Below the pieces are notes generated by a model that made no database searches, was not told where the DNA came from, and worked only from the letters and a program-made list of their open reading frames with translations. The position numbers and the translations under genes were made by a program. From NCBI GenBank assembly GCA_022539475.1, contig VCMS01000008.1, positions 1-64,000 of the forward strand: a stretch of DNA of 64,000 bases. The letters run 5' to 3'. Positions 18,860-32,204 of this stretch are shown piece by piece. Each line of letters opens with the position of its first letter. The stretch's first letter is position 1. The DNA comes from Gracilaria domingensis (Eukaryota > Rhodophyta > Florideophyceae > Gracilariales > Gracilariaceae).

Positions 18860-19602
18860 TGTTGTAGTGCAATGCATGCAAGCAGGAAACACCACGAAGA
18901 TGTTCGAGATCTTCCTCTACTGAGGGCAACCCAGTGAACAGAGCCTCTCTGGGATTGCACAACTAGCGGGGTGTAAGACCGGGGTCAAACCGTCAAGACG
19001 GGGCGTTGAGAGTTGGGAAGGGAAGGATGACTCACGCGGGGGTGTAGCAGCCTCGAAAGAGGGACGAAACCATAGAGTGGGGAAAGGGAAAGAGAGGGAA
19101 AGAAAGAGAGGAATAAGCGAGGTACCGCGTATCGCCGGGGTGTTCCCTATACAAGGTCGAACACAAACAACAAAGGTGAAACACTTCCCAAGTTGAGTTC
19201 TGCGGAGACGCAGGGTGGATAGCCGCACCGTGAAAACGGGGAGTCCCTTCGATAAGGAGTTGTGCACCGCCGAAGGCGAGAGTGGCTAGAGCCAAGATCC
19301 TTGATTTAGAATCACCCTGGTTGGGGAACTTTGCTGGTGCGACGGCGGCCACGCCGTCGCACTAAGTAGTGTCCTCACTAGAATTAATAAATAATATGAA
19401 CTAAACATCCCACTAATTGTGGCAAACGTCCACGTGTAGTGGCCGACCTCCGATCAGCTCCACCGTGCCCCACGTGTCCAAACCATCTCAATGGCAACCA
19501 CTAGTAACTACTAGTCATATACTGGTGTGTACCAGGCAAACCTGTGAACGGGAATTATGACTAAGTCCGGCGAAATTCCTCATATGTGAGCGTTGCACTA
19601 CA
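18860..19602 (-). repeat. LTR of the second chromovirus
   Basis: On the minus strand it starts TGTAGTGCAACG and ends GCACTACAACA. Blocks such as CCCCGGTCTTACACC and a CTACTTAGT motif match the first element's LTR, but overall it is well diverged and shorter (743 bp). Confidence 0.8.
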
Positions 19603-19645
19603 TCTCCCCCTCCTTGGGCGGCAATACAACCTCGAAGAGACCAGG

Positions 19646-21589
19646 ATGGCATCGGGCAAAGACGATAAAAGTGCGGCGCTCCCCAGTCCTCCGGTATGTT
19701 CTCCCTTTTCTCCCGTCAACGACGTGCTCCCTGCTTCTGCGGTAGTCGTACCTCCTCAGAGTACCGAACACGCTCTCGCTTCTGCGGTCAACTTTCCTCC
19801 GACACCGGAACTAGACCTCACGATGAGTGGACTTCCTCCGAACCAGCCTCCGAACCAACCACCGTTCCCCCAAGGGGGCTTCACCGGATTCCGACCCGTT
19901 CCACTCCCAAAACAGGGCTCCAACCCGTCCGCGGGGCAACAGAACAACGCCGCTGGGTCCTCTGCGCAATACGCCGCTCTCGCGGGGCCCGCCGTCGGCT
20001 TCCACCCAGGTGTGGCCTAGCCGTCCTTCAACTACGTTGTAGGGCTCAACTCGGCGAACCGGCGACATGCGAGGCGTCTCCGGCTCACGCCGTGGTTCCA
20101 CCCGACTGCGGTGTTCAATGAAAGGCTCATTATTGAGTGTGCCGATGGGCGCAACAACCTTCCAGGTGATCTTCCAGCAATGGTGACCACTTCGTGGGAT
20201 TGGCGTACGCGCATCGCGATTCCTGTCCATCAGGTTGCACGAGAGAACCAACAATCCCGGGAAGAGGCTGACGCGAACTTCGTGTCGGTGGCCTACAAAC
20301 GGCAAGGCCGGGCGCCCTTCGAGTTCTCAATCCCACCGGGGATGGACTTTGACGTTGCTAATTACCGCACCGGCGGGGAAATTAGTTACTGCGATCGCTT
20401 AGCGGAATTGGAAACCTTCGCCTGGCGAGGTATGCCCGTTGAACTGCAGGAAGCGATGTGCTGGACAAGACCGATTCTTTGGGCTGAGTTTCGCTATCTC
20501 CCGCGCCGGTCGCGGTCCAACTTCCTTCAGAACTTTATCCGCTATGAGAGGCGGTCTCGGTCCCAACTTGGGTATTTCGCTCCGTATCAGAACGTTGAAA
20601 TCCGCCACATCGCGGTGGCGCACCGACAGGGTCGGTATGTTCCTCTACCAGAGTGGTGGAGCTACCTCGAGGCGTGCCGGGGGTGCTACATCGAGTTGCC
20701 CCCGGTGTTCACCTATTTAGGGTCATACCTGCTCACGGATCCCAGAACTGGGTTGTGGTCGGTTGTCGTCACCGAGTGGGCTGTCCGCACCGCGGCATTT
20801 ATCCTCGCTGAGGCATACGACCAGTATCGACTGTGGTTCATCCCTCCCCGCGTACGGGCGGCCATCCGAAATTTGGACTTTGAAGTCCCCCTCGGGGGTC
20901 GTGCCAACAACGACGAGGTGTTGAGCCTTCTCGATTACATGGATAGTGTCGACTGGACTCAGGTGCCTCTGTCTCAGAGTGGTCGTGGTGATTCCCCAAA
21001 CTCGGGTGGTTACGGCCCAGGTCTGGGGAGAAATACCGCTCTCGCGGGCGATTTTGTCTTCTTCGACCCGTGAGATTATCGGGAGATTACCGCTGAGAAA
21101 GCGGGTGAGCTCCGTTCTGCTCCCCGGCGCGTGCCGGCCCATCACCGAACTGGGTTCGTGAACTCTGATGAGCATTACCGAGAGTACCTCTGAGGAGATC
21201 CAATGGTGGACAATCAGCCCGGGGACACGGGAGGCGACGACATCGAGATGATCGAAGAAGTCAACGCAGCCCCTGCGGGGGAGTACGCCGGCTCTGCTCC
21301 GGTTGTCGGCTCCGCCTCGGCGGCTGACTTCGTCACTCCCGCTCCGGTTCCCATTCCGGTACCCACACCGGTTCCGATTCCGGTTCAGCCGGCTCTTCCC
21401 GCTGTTGCGGCTGCTGCAGCTCCTCCCCCGCCAGCGGGTGTGAACGAAGGTGCGATCATCGCTCGCTTCCTCCGCGGCGCCGGTTTGGGTGCTAGTGCGG
21501 CCTCTGGCGACGTCACCGCTATGGTGGATGCCTTGGCTCAACGCCTTGGCGGTATGCCTCCTCAGGATGAGGGCGATGGCGACGGCTAG
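19646..21589 (+). pseudogene. Broken copy of the antisense accessory gene
   Basis: Three plus-strand segments follow the order of the 672-residue protein at 12503-14521. They are a Pro/Gln-rich N-terminus (19646-20020), the aromatic/Arg core (20111-21073; FRYLPRRSRSN, YDQYRLWFIPPR, VDWTQVPLSQS) and the C-terminal part (21203-21589; AIIARFLRGAG, ASGDVTAM). Stops or frame changes separate them. Core residues are strongly conserved although the flanking DNA has diverged, suggesting past protein-level selection. Confidence 0.8.
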
Positions 21590-21980
21590 TCATTGGGAGC
21601 CGAGCTTCCCCATGCGTGGGTAATTACCTGTTCACAGTAGTATAGCCTTGAGATAAAAGATCCTTTGCTTCATGCATGTCTTGGACGGTGTCTTCCTTCC
21701 TTACCGGCACAGCCGGCTAGTGCGATGCGATGCGATGCGCTGCGAAAAACGCACCCTTCCGAGGGGAAAAACCATGCTCATGGTGTGACCGTGATGCTGT
21801 TACCAGCAAGCTGGATGGAAAACCCTCAGGCATGAGCCTTCCTTCCGAAAATCGGTGTTCTCGCGGCGTGAGCTGGTCGAACCGTCAATGCGGCGGGCAT
21901 CCCACCAAGGTGGTATGGGCTCAATTCCCGTCGCACGACTTGTGTTACCAACATGATGTCTATCCGTTTCCACGGCAACC

Positions 21981-24900
21981 TTATCCCACTTGGGCGTTGT
22001 CCAGCGTCGCTGGTGTGGCCGTTCCCGCGTTGCGGTGGTACTGTACGACCTTCGAGCGCGGTAGGTGCTCTATTGATTCGTCAGTATCCCACGATGGGCC
22101 ATTGCCGTACCAACGGACGTGGTATTGTAAAATGCCCTTCTGGTCCCCGGAATGCCCGATAATTCGATCGACGATGTACTCTTGCACGTACACCTGCCGG
22201 CCTTGCCGTGTTATGGTTACTTCATCGGCTGACAACCCTTGCGGGGGAGTGGTTCCCGTACCGGGGGTAGCAGTGCGCGTCTGGCTCTGCGTGGCCAGAT
22301 TCCTCCGTGGAGGAGCGTTCGATATGTCGCTGCGTACCACCAGTCGGCGTGGGTCCTTCCGGTTCGGCGGTGTTGGGGGAGCGGCATGCTCGCCTTGTCC
22401 GCTTGCGGCGGGAGGCTCCACCTCGGGTGGCTTCACAACCGTGCGTGCACGTGATTGTAGCGACGGTTGGCTGTCAAGCTCCTTCGGGAGAACCGCATTC
22501 CTGTGACAGGTGTCCTCCAACGGCTGCGCCGTTGGCCCTTGAGCTTCTTTGCTCAAATTTCCGTTCTGAACGGTTACTTCCGGGTTACCGGGTTTTCGGC
22601 ACCGCTGGCGGCTTCTGATCTCGCGATCTCGGCGTGCGGCTGCACTTGCGCCGATATTTCATGCCCAGTATTTGGTGCTGTACCGTCTATGACGTGAACT
22701 CTTCCCGCAGTGCCCGGTATTCCCACGGCTGTACTGCCGGTTTCCACCCAGTCACTCGGGACTTCTCTTCCCTCAGCTCGTGCCTGCTCCGCAGGATTTT
22801 CCAGACTTTCTAGTTGTTCTGCATCGCGTCGCGCGGTGGGTCGCGATGTCGCTGCGCTTTCCCCAGTGGGGCTTCCTTCCGACGACGTCGGCTCGGTGCC
22901 GACGGCATCCTTCAACTTCGCGTTACCCAGCGCGGCTGGTAGGCCACTAGGCTCTCTTGACTTAACCGAATCTGATTCTGCGTGAGTGTTCTTACCCGGC
23001 GACGGTGTCGACTTCCCGGCAACGGGGCTGTGTGTGCGGCGCGCAAGCGTGCGTTGCGGACGCGATGCCCGCTGGCGTACCGGAACATCCGCGGAGCTCC
23101 GTACAGTCCGTGCGTCACGGTTGTCCTCACGACGCGACGTCGGCGAAGGACTCTCAGCAGGGCTGATAACCTCCTCCCGCTCCTTAGATGGAGCGGCGTG
23201 GGGAGTAACAGAATGTTCCGCATCGCGGGTAGGTGAACCCAGCGATGAGACAGAAACGGGGGTGCCATGATGGCGATCATTTTCCGACACAGTCGGCGAG
23301 GCCGACTGTATCGGGAGGTCGGTAAGACCTCGATGGGGGTGGGGCACGACGGAGGGTCTTGTCACCACATTTGTTTCCGGTGTTACCGGCGTTGTTGACT
23401 GCGTAGACACGGGCTCAGTACCACACGGGGGAACCTCAAACGAGGGTGGAGGGGCCAATACCACGCGGTCGCGGGAGATCCGCTCATGCGTGTCAGCGAT
23501 CTCGACTACAACAGTGTCCGGTGCAACCGAGATTACCTTATAAGGTCCATCCGCCACAGGCGGGAGCTTATGACGTCTGCCCTTCTCAGGGTTGTAGTGT
23601 CCCTTCCGTACGAAGACATGGTTGCCCACGGTGAGTAGTTCAGGGGTTCTTCCTCGCAAGCGAGCATCAAAATCACGCTTGCAAGCGGCTTGGGCTCTCA
23701 CCATTGACTTCCGGGCGGCCGGTACTAACTTCGTTAGAGAAGCCTTCCATTGTTGGCGATAATCACCCACAGATGGGAAACTGCCCAAGGTAGCTTGTGA
23801 TTCTAACGCCAATGGCGGGGGTGTCCGTGACAAAACAAGTTCGAATGGGGAAACACCAGTAGTCCTGTGTACCTGCGTGTTATACGCAAAAGTTAACGCG
23901 TCGGTGTATAAGTCCCATGTTTTTGGGTGATCCGCAACGTAAGAACGGCGAGATGCCAGCATCGTACGGTTGTACCGTTTAACTTGCCCATTACATTAGG
24001 GATGGTAAGTGGTCGTGAAGACGTTCTTCACGTCCATGATGCGGCATGCATCCTGGAAGAACCCGGATGCGAATTGCTTTCCGTTATCGGATATCAACTC
24101 CACAGGAGGACCGTACACGAAGATCCAGTGCGTGGCGAACGCCTTCGCGACTGTGAACGCGGTGATCCTCTTTAGAGGTACTGTCCGAACCAGTTTCGAG
24201 AACCGATCCGTGATAACGAGAAGAAACTTATCTCCTCTCCGAGTGGTAAGCAATGGTCCGAGAATGTCGATTGCCACAAATTCAAGCGGCACCCTGGCAG
24301 GGAATAGTTTCACTTTCTTCGAATTCTTTCGGAGTTTCACGCGATTTCTCGCGCAATCGGCACAGAAGCGTACCGTGGCGTAGCAGTCCACCGCCATGGC
24401 GGGCCAGTAGAAGTCTCTCCTCAAGGTGAGGTACAACTTTCTTCCACCTGCGTGGCCACCTAACTTTGCGTAATGCGAAAGGTGTAGGATCCTCGTCTGC
24501 AACGAGTGTGGTACCACAACTCGTGGGTGTGACTCGACTGTCCTTACGAGGTAGCCGATGTCGTTGACCTCGAATGGGAGGGTTGCTCCACCGTTAAGTC
24601 GGGCACGGATCGTGATGCAGAACGGGTCTCCATGTTGTTCTCGGATCATTTCTTCCGGTGATACCGGTACGAAATTTCCCGGTAGGGGCTTTACAGCCCC
24701 GGTTTTGCCTGCGACAAGCAGTTCATCAAACTCAGCATCCATATCGTCCCAGTCATCTGGCCAGTCGTCAAGCCGCCACTCCGGGGGTTCCGGTTCATCG
24801 TTGTCGACGACGAAGCAAGGAATGTCATCGTCCTCAACGACCAGAGTTTCCCCATTCGTGGGTAAGCGCGACAGCGCGTCCTCCTGGGTGTTCAGGGTCC

Positions 24901-26278
24901 CTCTTTTGTATACGACGTCGAAGTCGAATTCCACTAGGCGGAGCCTCCACCGCATGAGGCGGCCTGATGGGTCAGAGATATTCATCAATCACCTCAACGA
25001 GGAATGATCCGTGTACACGGTGAAGTGCACACCTAGCAGATAGGGACGGAGAGTGGATAATGCCCATACGACTGCAAGGCACTCTTTCTCCGAAATGGAG
25101 TAGTTCCGTTCATGAACGTTAAGCGAACGTGACCAGTACCCTATGTGTTTTCGTTCTCCCTCGGGAGTGGCTTAGAACAGCGCGCAGCCTACTTGGTAGT
25201 CGCTCGAGTCCATGTCCACGGAAAACGGTAATCCCAGTTTTGGTAACGATAGAATCGGTGCTGATGTAACAGCCTCCTTCAAGGAGTTGAACGATTCCGC
25301 TTGTGCGGGCGTGAAGGGGTCCAGTTTTGGTGGCTGACCCTTTCGCAAGAAAGCTTTAAGGGGAGCCGCAATGTCCGAAAAGTTCGGTACAAACCGTCTG
25401 TAGACGTTGGCCAGCCCTAGGAAGGAGCGTAACTCCGTTTGAGTTCGCGGTTCCTTCGCCTTGGCGAGCGACTTGACGCGAGCTTCCTCGATCGTCAGCC
25501 GTCCAGGACGGATAATGTGCCCAAGGTACTTGACGGTGTCGGTGAAGAATTCACACTTCCTCAACTTGAGGGTTATCCCTGCATCACGCAGAGTGGTCAT
25601 CACATCCCTGACATGGGTGAGATGATCCTCCAGATTACTGGAAAACACGATGATATCGTCAAGGTAGACGAGACAGGTCCGTCATTTGAAGCGGCTCAAC
25701 AAGATGTCGATGGCACGCTGAAACGTAGCGGGCGCTTTGGTTACGCCGAAAGGCATCCGCTTGAAGCAGTAGGAGCCCGAGTGTCACATGAACGCAGTCT
25801 TATCGCGGTCTTCCTCCCTGACGGGGACTTGCCAGTATTCCCAATTGGCATCCAATGCCGTGAATACGGTAGCGTCACCGAGCGAATCGATACACTGGTC
25901 CATACGAGGGATTGGGTAAGCGTCTCTTACCGTCATGGCATTGAGCCGGCGATAGTCGACACAGAACCTCCAGGTTCCGTCGGCCTTGAGAGCCAGTACC
26001 ACTGAGGATGCCCACGGCGATTGCGCGTGTTCGATGACACCTGCGCGGAGCATTTTGTCTACTTGGAACTGCTCTTCCTCCCGAGCCTTCGGTCCTGCCC
26101 TGTAAGGGGGTTGTGAAACCGGACGCGTGTTCGGTAACAAATCGATACGGTGTTCCGTTGCATTTATCTCTCCAAGAGAGCCATCCTACATTGGGGTGAA
26201 CTCCCGTAACATGTCTCTTAGACGTTCACGGTGTGACTCCGGTACATGACCGAGGTCAAGTTACTCGAGCGCCTTCCC
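21981..26278 (-). pseudogene. Decayed pol of the second chromovirus
   Basis: Minus-strand pieces cover reverse transcriptase (25172-26140; FCVDYRRLN and a YLDD-type region near 25650), RNase H end and integrase (23996-24988; HLSHYAKLGGH, IAIDIL, SDNGKQF), the rest of integrase with a GPYK module (22574-23962), a long low-complexity linker, and a chromodomain (about 22000-22170; IIGHS, QYHVRWYG, HLPRSK). In-frame stops, for example where the CNGQV motif begins near 23996 and near 24988 and 25172, make it inactive. The long integrase-to-chromodomain linker is shared with the intact element. Confidence 0.88.
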
Positions 26279-27060
26279 CATGTAAAACTCTTAATTTAAA
26301 AATTTCTTAATTTTTTCGACCGATATTTCTGTAAGTGTTCGTTGCCTGGCTGAGAGATACGCTTTGCGAAGCGGTTTCATAAATACAAAATCGAAAAGGG
26401 TACTCAGCAAAGTGCTCTTCCCATTTTCTTTCTCTCTTCAGTAATGAGCGAGTTGATGACAGTTTTAGTAAAACGTACGGAAATTATTTTTATTAATCTA
26501 CGAAGCACATCTTTTCACTCGGACTCATATGGATAAGCTACCTAAGACATACAGCAAACGTGCTTTGTTTATGGGCAATATTTATACGTCAAATATTAGT
26601 ATTCATCGAATCTGAAATGAGCTCGTATACAGAAGAAACAATTTATCAATTTACGAGACATGTCATTCCAGTCGGACCGCTACTTAAAATCTACGTACGA
26701 CATGTAAGTAAGCTTTTTTCTTCCAACGCAGGGGGCATGCGCACGATATTAGTATTCATGGAAGATCAAATGAGCTCATATGGGGCATGTGTGCGTACAT
26801 GCATTGTTCTCCATGGAGAACCATAGGCTCATATATGTAGTCTTCCTTTAATGTTCTTCATACATCACGACGTTTTTTCTATTGCTAGTAACTGAACAGT
26901 GTACTCTACTCCTTCACCCCGACTCGGTTTCCTTCTCCTTCTCCACATCTATAGCACACACCAAAGCCACAGGTCTCGCTGGATTGAACCAGACCCATTG
27001 CATAAGATTACAGAAGGCCATCTCCAGCTGATATAGGCACTGCGACGTGAAATAGTAAAG
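26279..27060. other. AT-rich spacer with a short direct repeat
   Basis: No supported gene. The motif ATATTAGTATTCAT...AAATGAGCTC occurs twice (about 26592-26628 and 26746-26782). Confidence 0.5.
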
Positions 27061-27074
27061 AACATGCCGCTAAC

Positions 27075-28140
27075 TCAGATTAGCGGCGACAATGACGACC
27101 ATAGTTCACGTACGAGATTAATGGAGCGAGCGGGTACGCAATAGAGCGAAGTATGGTTGTCATCTCCGGATGTGATTGACTCCTGATGATGGCCATTATG
27201 ACTAACATGGCCCCCTGAAATCTGAAAGAGAATGACATGTAACAAAAAGCGAAGGATACTCATTAGCACAAAATAGAATTGACAATAGAAGAAGTAGTTC
27301 AGGTTGAGGTTGCAGCAATTTACCTCGCCACAGAAGGCCTTGGTCTCAAGAAATTGTGATATTCTGTATCTGTAGCCTTCCGTCTGATTCAGAGAGGGGG
27401 GGAATGTGATACGTACATCATAATTCAACAGAGTGTTCGAAATTCCAGTATGGAAGCTAGCGGAGTAGCATAGTGCGAAAGATGTTGCGGTAGATAAGGT
27501 TAGTTGGTGTAGGCATGCAAGCGACATTAAAGATGAAGTGCGAACGCGCAACGTCGTCAGGAAAACTTTCAACGTGCTCTGCCGAGAAACGCTTGTCACC
27601 AGAAATAATGAACGGTTCGTAACTGAAGCGGGGATCTGACATAGATTCTGATACTGAGATGAATCAATCTAACATGATGTGAACTTCTCATGTCATCTGT
27701 AAACCAATGAATCTTGTGCGGATCGTGAAGAACAGAAGCAAATGTATCTCAAGATGTATCTGAAGATGGTTAGAAATGTATATACCGACGCCAAAGTTAT
27801 GTGTTTGAGACTTACTCCTCGAAGACTTTTGAAAGCCTGGTGAATGAAGCTGAAACGAATCATCTGCAGTTTGAGCATACATCGTGAAAAACAGTTAGCA
27901 AAGAGTGCGAATTCAAAGATGGCTGAAACGAGAGAGAGCGGACCCTGACCAACGCAATAGGAACACCAGAAATCATTACCTTTCTCGACATGATATAAAC
28001 GTGGTCACATGAAATATTACACGAGTTGGTACATACAAATTGTGCCGGATGAGAAAAAAGAATAAAAGATGCATCCTCGCTCACCAAGTTGGTATATGTC
28101 CATGTCATCACACCAGAGATACCTTAACCTAGATTACAAC
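27075..28140 (-). CDS. Possible short-exon spliced gene, function unknown
   Basis: The minus strand contains several good splice-site pairs: GTAATG...GGTCAG (about 27978-27945), GTAAGTCTC...ATCTTCAG (about 27815-27760), and GTAAAT...CTTTCAG (about 27321-27222) with a TAATGAG-like branch site. Reading across the last intron joins LETKAFCGE to ISGGHVSHNGHHQ and ends at a stop at 27075. I recognise no domain. Exon boundaries upstream are uncertain, and this could be a relic. Confidence 0.35.
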
Positions 28141-28990
28141 CCTGCTGCTGCGTAATGCGGAACCGAACCACCTGATACGTCTTCGAAGCCAAATACAGAA
28201 CCAAATACCCGAGTCCAGCACTCTATAAAGCCGCAATACATCAACAGAGTCGATCATTCGTGAGAAGTTGGAACCGAAATGAACACCCACGTCGATCGCC
28301 ACGGCAATGGTGCGGTAACGATTCCACTTTCTGTAAGTATCATTCAAAAGAACTGTGGCGCACCAAACTACTCTCGAGAGTAACGGACCAATGCAACAAC
28401 CTCGAACATTGCAGTGGATTAGCGAGAGCCAACGTCTGTGAGAATTGGTTACAAACAGATCGTAGCGTAGCCAGCAACATGCAAGTATGCACTGGAAGTC
28501 ACTCGGTGAGAGGATATGCGAAAAATGATGAAATGATGAAAAGAATGCAGCAACAAAGTCACGGAAGTAAGAGAGCCGATTTCCGACGCCCTACAATAGA
28601 TTCGATGCCTAGCTGCATGTCGTTGCTCGATTAAACGTCGTAAACGGATATTCACAGCACAGCGATCTTGAAAATGCCTCCATACGAGAAGATGTAGGTA
28701 GAATGCATCACGAATTTGATCAAAAGGTTGTGCAGAGCCTGACGCAGCATACGCACTCGCCCTCAACCGGGTTCGGGTATAGTGAAAATCATAACCGTCG
28801 ATTGAAAACGAACGTGGTAGGGAAACGAGTGAAAGACGGCAGCTTACTTTTCAATCGGGGAGGAGAAGATTACGAGAACGTTGCAGACACAAATACGCAG
28901 GGCAAGCTCTGTACTGCAGCTGAGAAAACATCTCTGTAGCGAAAAAATTTGAAATCTTGGAGAAAGTTTTGATATCTAGAATTGTACAAA
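28141..28990. other. No supported gene
   Basis: Only short open frames without recognisable motifs on either strand. Confidence 0.5.
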
Positions 28991-28994
28991 TAGG

Positions 28995-31866
28995 CTAGGA
29001 TAGCCCCTTCAACTCATAAGAAAGGGCATGGAAGGAAGACGGTTTCTGCGTTCGTCGGATACTTCGAGTTTTCTTCAATTGATCTACAATGTAGGTACGC
29101 TTCTGCTTTCGTGAGCCAACTTCCACGACTTGCTCGATGACAGAAACTTGATGAGAAAGAGACGAAACGTTTTCAATTGAGATCCCTCTAAACACACGGC
29201 CATCTCTTTGAAAACCGTTGCAGTAGAGCTGCATTTGCTCTCCCCGTCTAAGTCCGCTAAGAACCCAGGTGACCAAGCACTTCAAGTGAAGTTTCTGTCG
29301 AAACCTATGCTCGAAAAAGAGCAAAATCTTTCCATAATACATATTAAACTCAGCCGCTGCGGTAGTACCTTCAAACAAAGCGGCACCAACGCAATAATAT
29401 CTTGAAACATCAACGGCATTGGCAAACATTTCACAAGTGTACATAGACACAAATCCATCGTTTGCCTTCTCGTCAACCAGACGACCCCATGCCACGATAG
29501 TTTCATCATCGCCCAACTCAGAAGGATGTAAAGGTTCTTGATCGGTAGCTTTTTCAGAGACCAGCTCTCTCCTGTAGTGCTCGAAAAGAAGAGTTGTAAA
29601 GTTTTTTGAAGTTTTTCAGTGATATCGGAGAACTGGAACTTCTTCCTCGGGTGTTTAAAGACATATCCGTCGAATTGAGGCTCTGAGCTCCTTGAAACCA
29701 ATCTCTCCGACTCGTTCTGTGTCGCATCCAAAATTGGAATAGATATGCAGTTGCGACTGCAGTACATCTTTACCGCGTCCACTAGCTTCAAGTTTTCCAC
29801 TACTCTCTGTGCAAATCTAAATGTAGATATACATCCCCTGTTCACAAACCCAACAAAGCTCTCCATGCTCCATTGCGATACTAATGACAGAGGCCCACAT
29901 GCCGAAATAGAATCAGGAAGATGTAAGAGCAAGTTGTAGACATACCGACATAGATGCAATCGTTCTCGTCCGTGCTTATGATATGTAATAGAGTAATGTA
30001 GAAAGAATCTTCTTGACAATGATTGTATATCTGTTATATCGGACTGTAGTAGCCTCCAGCGACAAAGAAGCTCGGAAAGATAGACAAAAAGTTTCCACCC
30101 ATTCATAATGTGGTTTGGCAGGAGCCCATCAAGAACCACCAAACTAAGGTGTAAAACAAGTGCTTTCCACTCGCGTGCCTTACACCTCTTTCGTTCTTCC
30201 ATACTTCTCGGTTTTCGTATGCGATCGTTGAAATATCTTCCAGAATTTATCATTGTTGTGTTCAAAACTTTTTGAGACTTCTTCTCCACCAGAAATGAGA
30301 TATCTTCAGTACCCTCTACCTCTTCGAACCAGAGAGAAATCATATGAGGTGCTATATTTTCGAAAAGAAGGTGCATTGTATCGATCGGGAAACTCTGAAA
30401 CGGCCTCATCAAAGGTAGATCGGTGATAATTTTGCTAAGGTGAGGGGTTTGAAGTCCTAAAGCTTTGCATTTTTCATTGAGATCATGCTTGGAGATAGTG
30501 GACGCAGCCAGTTGAGTCTCTTTCACTGACAAGAGCAGTTCTTCTTCTTTCAACATGGGTAAAGCTCTGCAGTTCCAAAGCCTTTGCTTCTTCGGCCTTC
30601 TCGCAAACTCATTCACTAGCTCAGAAGGGTAGTAAACGTGCTTACGCTTCTTATCGTACACCCCTCTAATCTTACAGAATCTGCATGGAACGATTGCGTT
30701 GTAACCACGAAGATTGGTAAGCTTTGTCAAAGCAGCTAGATCAGATTGAACGAAAAGGAGATGTACACGCACTTTGCGAGTTACGCCATCCCACATCTGA
30801 ACACTTACCCCTCGACTTAAGATCTTCAGCTCATTGATAAGAGGGTTAGAAACGAAACAATATCATGAGGTGCTTTCGGACCAGGGATAACGGAAACAGG
30901 GAGCATATTCTTGATCTTAAAACGTTCAAATGGAGGAAGATTTAGGATCTGCATCACAACCGGCCAGTAACTGTATTCGCTCTTTTTGAAGGCGCTAACA
31001 CCATCTGTCGACATCGATAGGAATATATCGTACTTCATTGAACAAACACCGCCCAACTTTCTGACTGCATCTCTGAACAAGTGTGCAGAAAAAAAGTCTA
31101 CATATTCTTCTGATTCCTTAGCCAAGTTCTTCAAACTTTCTTGGAAGTAACTGTAGAGCCTTGGACCATTTGATGAACTCATAAGCCATGTAGCAATGAG
31201 ATCCCAAATTCTAATGTAAGCGTACTGAGATATCGATGACCGTTTATCGTGACAATCAGTATGAGCGCAGAGTTGTAGAGTACTACTATGGTCCTTCCGG
31301 AGCGCTTCATGTCCTTGAGAGCAATATGGAACCATATCGAATGAGAGAAGTGACTCTCGTATCACTGCTTTACGCAGTCCGTTCCAAGATGTGAAGGAAG
31401 TATTACGATCTCTGAGAATATCATCCATCATAGCAACGGTAACTCCTCCGTGTCTCATTACAAATCCAATAACGAAACTGTGATCTTTCATGAACTGAAG
31501 AAGACGATATCCGGCAATTCCCTGCAAAGAAATGGCACCTACATCTTCAAAACTAGAACAGTGATCATAGAGCTCCGAAAAGCATTCTCCCTCCCTTGCA
31601 GATGTTGAACCACGCGACGCCTGCAGTATATGATCTTCTTCAGAATCGTTTCCTTGCTCATTAGAGATATAGATGTCATCAGAGACATCATTGCCCTCTT
31701 CTGCCCCTAAGCACTTGGGCATGTTGTCAAAGGGTGGAGAGATCTCTTCTGCATGATAAGATTCATCGTCTGTGTTCTGCAAAGTGGAATATAGTCTGTT
31801 CGCTTTGGAAACTAAGCTAGTTTTGGGTCTATTTGGGGCGCGCGAGGGGGTAGCAGAGGCTGGCAC
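28995..31866 (-). pseudogene. CACTA/EnSpm-type TNP2 transposase, two frameshifts
   Basis: Three minus-strand frames form one transposase of the Transposase_21/TNP2 family. The first (30826-31866) has STDGVSAFK, YWPVVMQILNLPP and a GPKAPHD motif. The second (29282-30796) continues with NELKILSRG, CRFCK and the characteristic IDTMHLLFEN (about 30380), then a DUF4218-like region (WSMESFVGFVNRG). The third (28995-29516) is the C-terminus. Single-base changes near 30835 and in an A-run near 29605 shift the frame. I did not find terminal CACTA repeats with confidence, so the element ends are not called. Confidence 0.82.
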
Positions 31867-32204
31867 TCAAAAAATCAAGAAATTTTGGAATATTAAATTC
31901 CATCTCGCGCAGTTTAGTTCTTGGGTCCCCTAGTTTTTGTAGAGGTTCTACTTCGCCGCATGGTCCCATTCACTCTTTTCCGCGACCCTCTCTCAAAACT
32001 GCACTCGTGCTAGTTTGCCTTTCCATTTTCTCCCATGTTGCAATGCCAATCGCAACTCATCCCACCTCAATCATCCCATCACTTCTTCTCAGTCCACACC
32101 ACCCCCGCTATTTACCCATTTCTCGCCCATCACGCGTTCATTTTGTAGAAGTCAGGTGCACAACTCTCCCCCTTCTCGTATACCCGCCTCGCCCCAAAAC
32201 GGCT

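Larger units (their letters stand above)
18860..26278 (-). mobile_element. Second chromovirus, 5'-truncated and decayed
   Basis: Reversed relative of the element at 3156-15416. It keeps one LTR (18860-19602), a polypurine tract (complement of CTCCCCCTCCTTGG just after 19602), a broken antisense accessory gene and a pol region with stops and frame breaks. Similarity ends within pol, upstream of the reverse transcriptase (about 26278). Gag, protease and the other LTR are absent, so the element is truncated. Gene order matches the intact copy. Confidence 0.88.
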
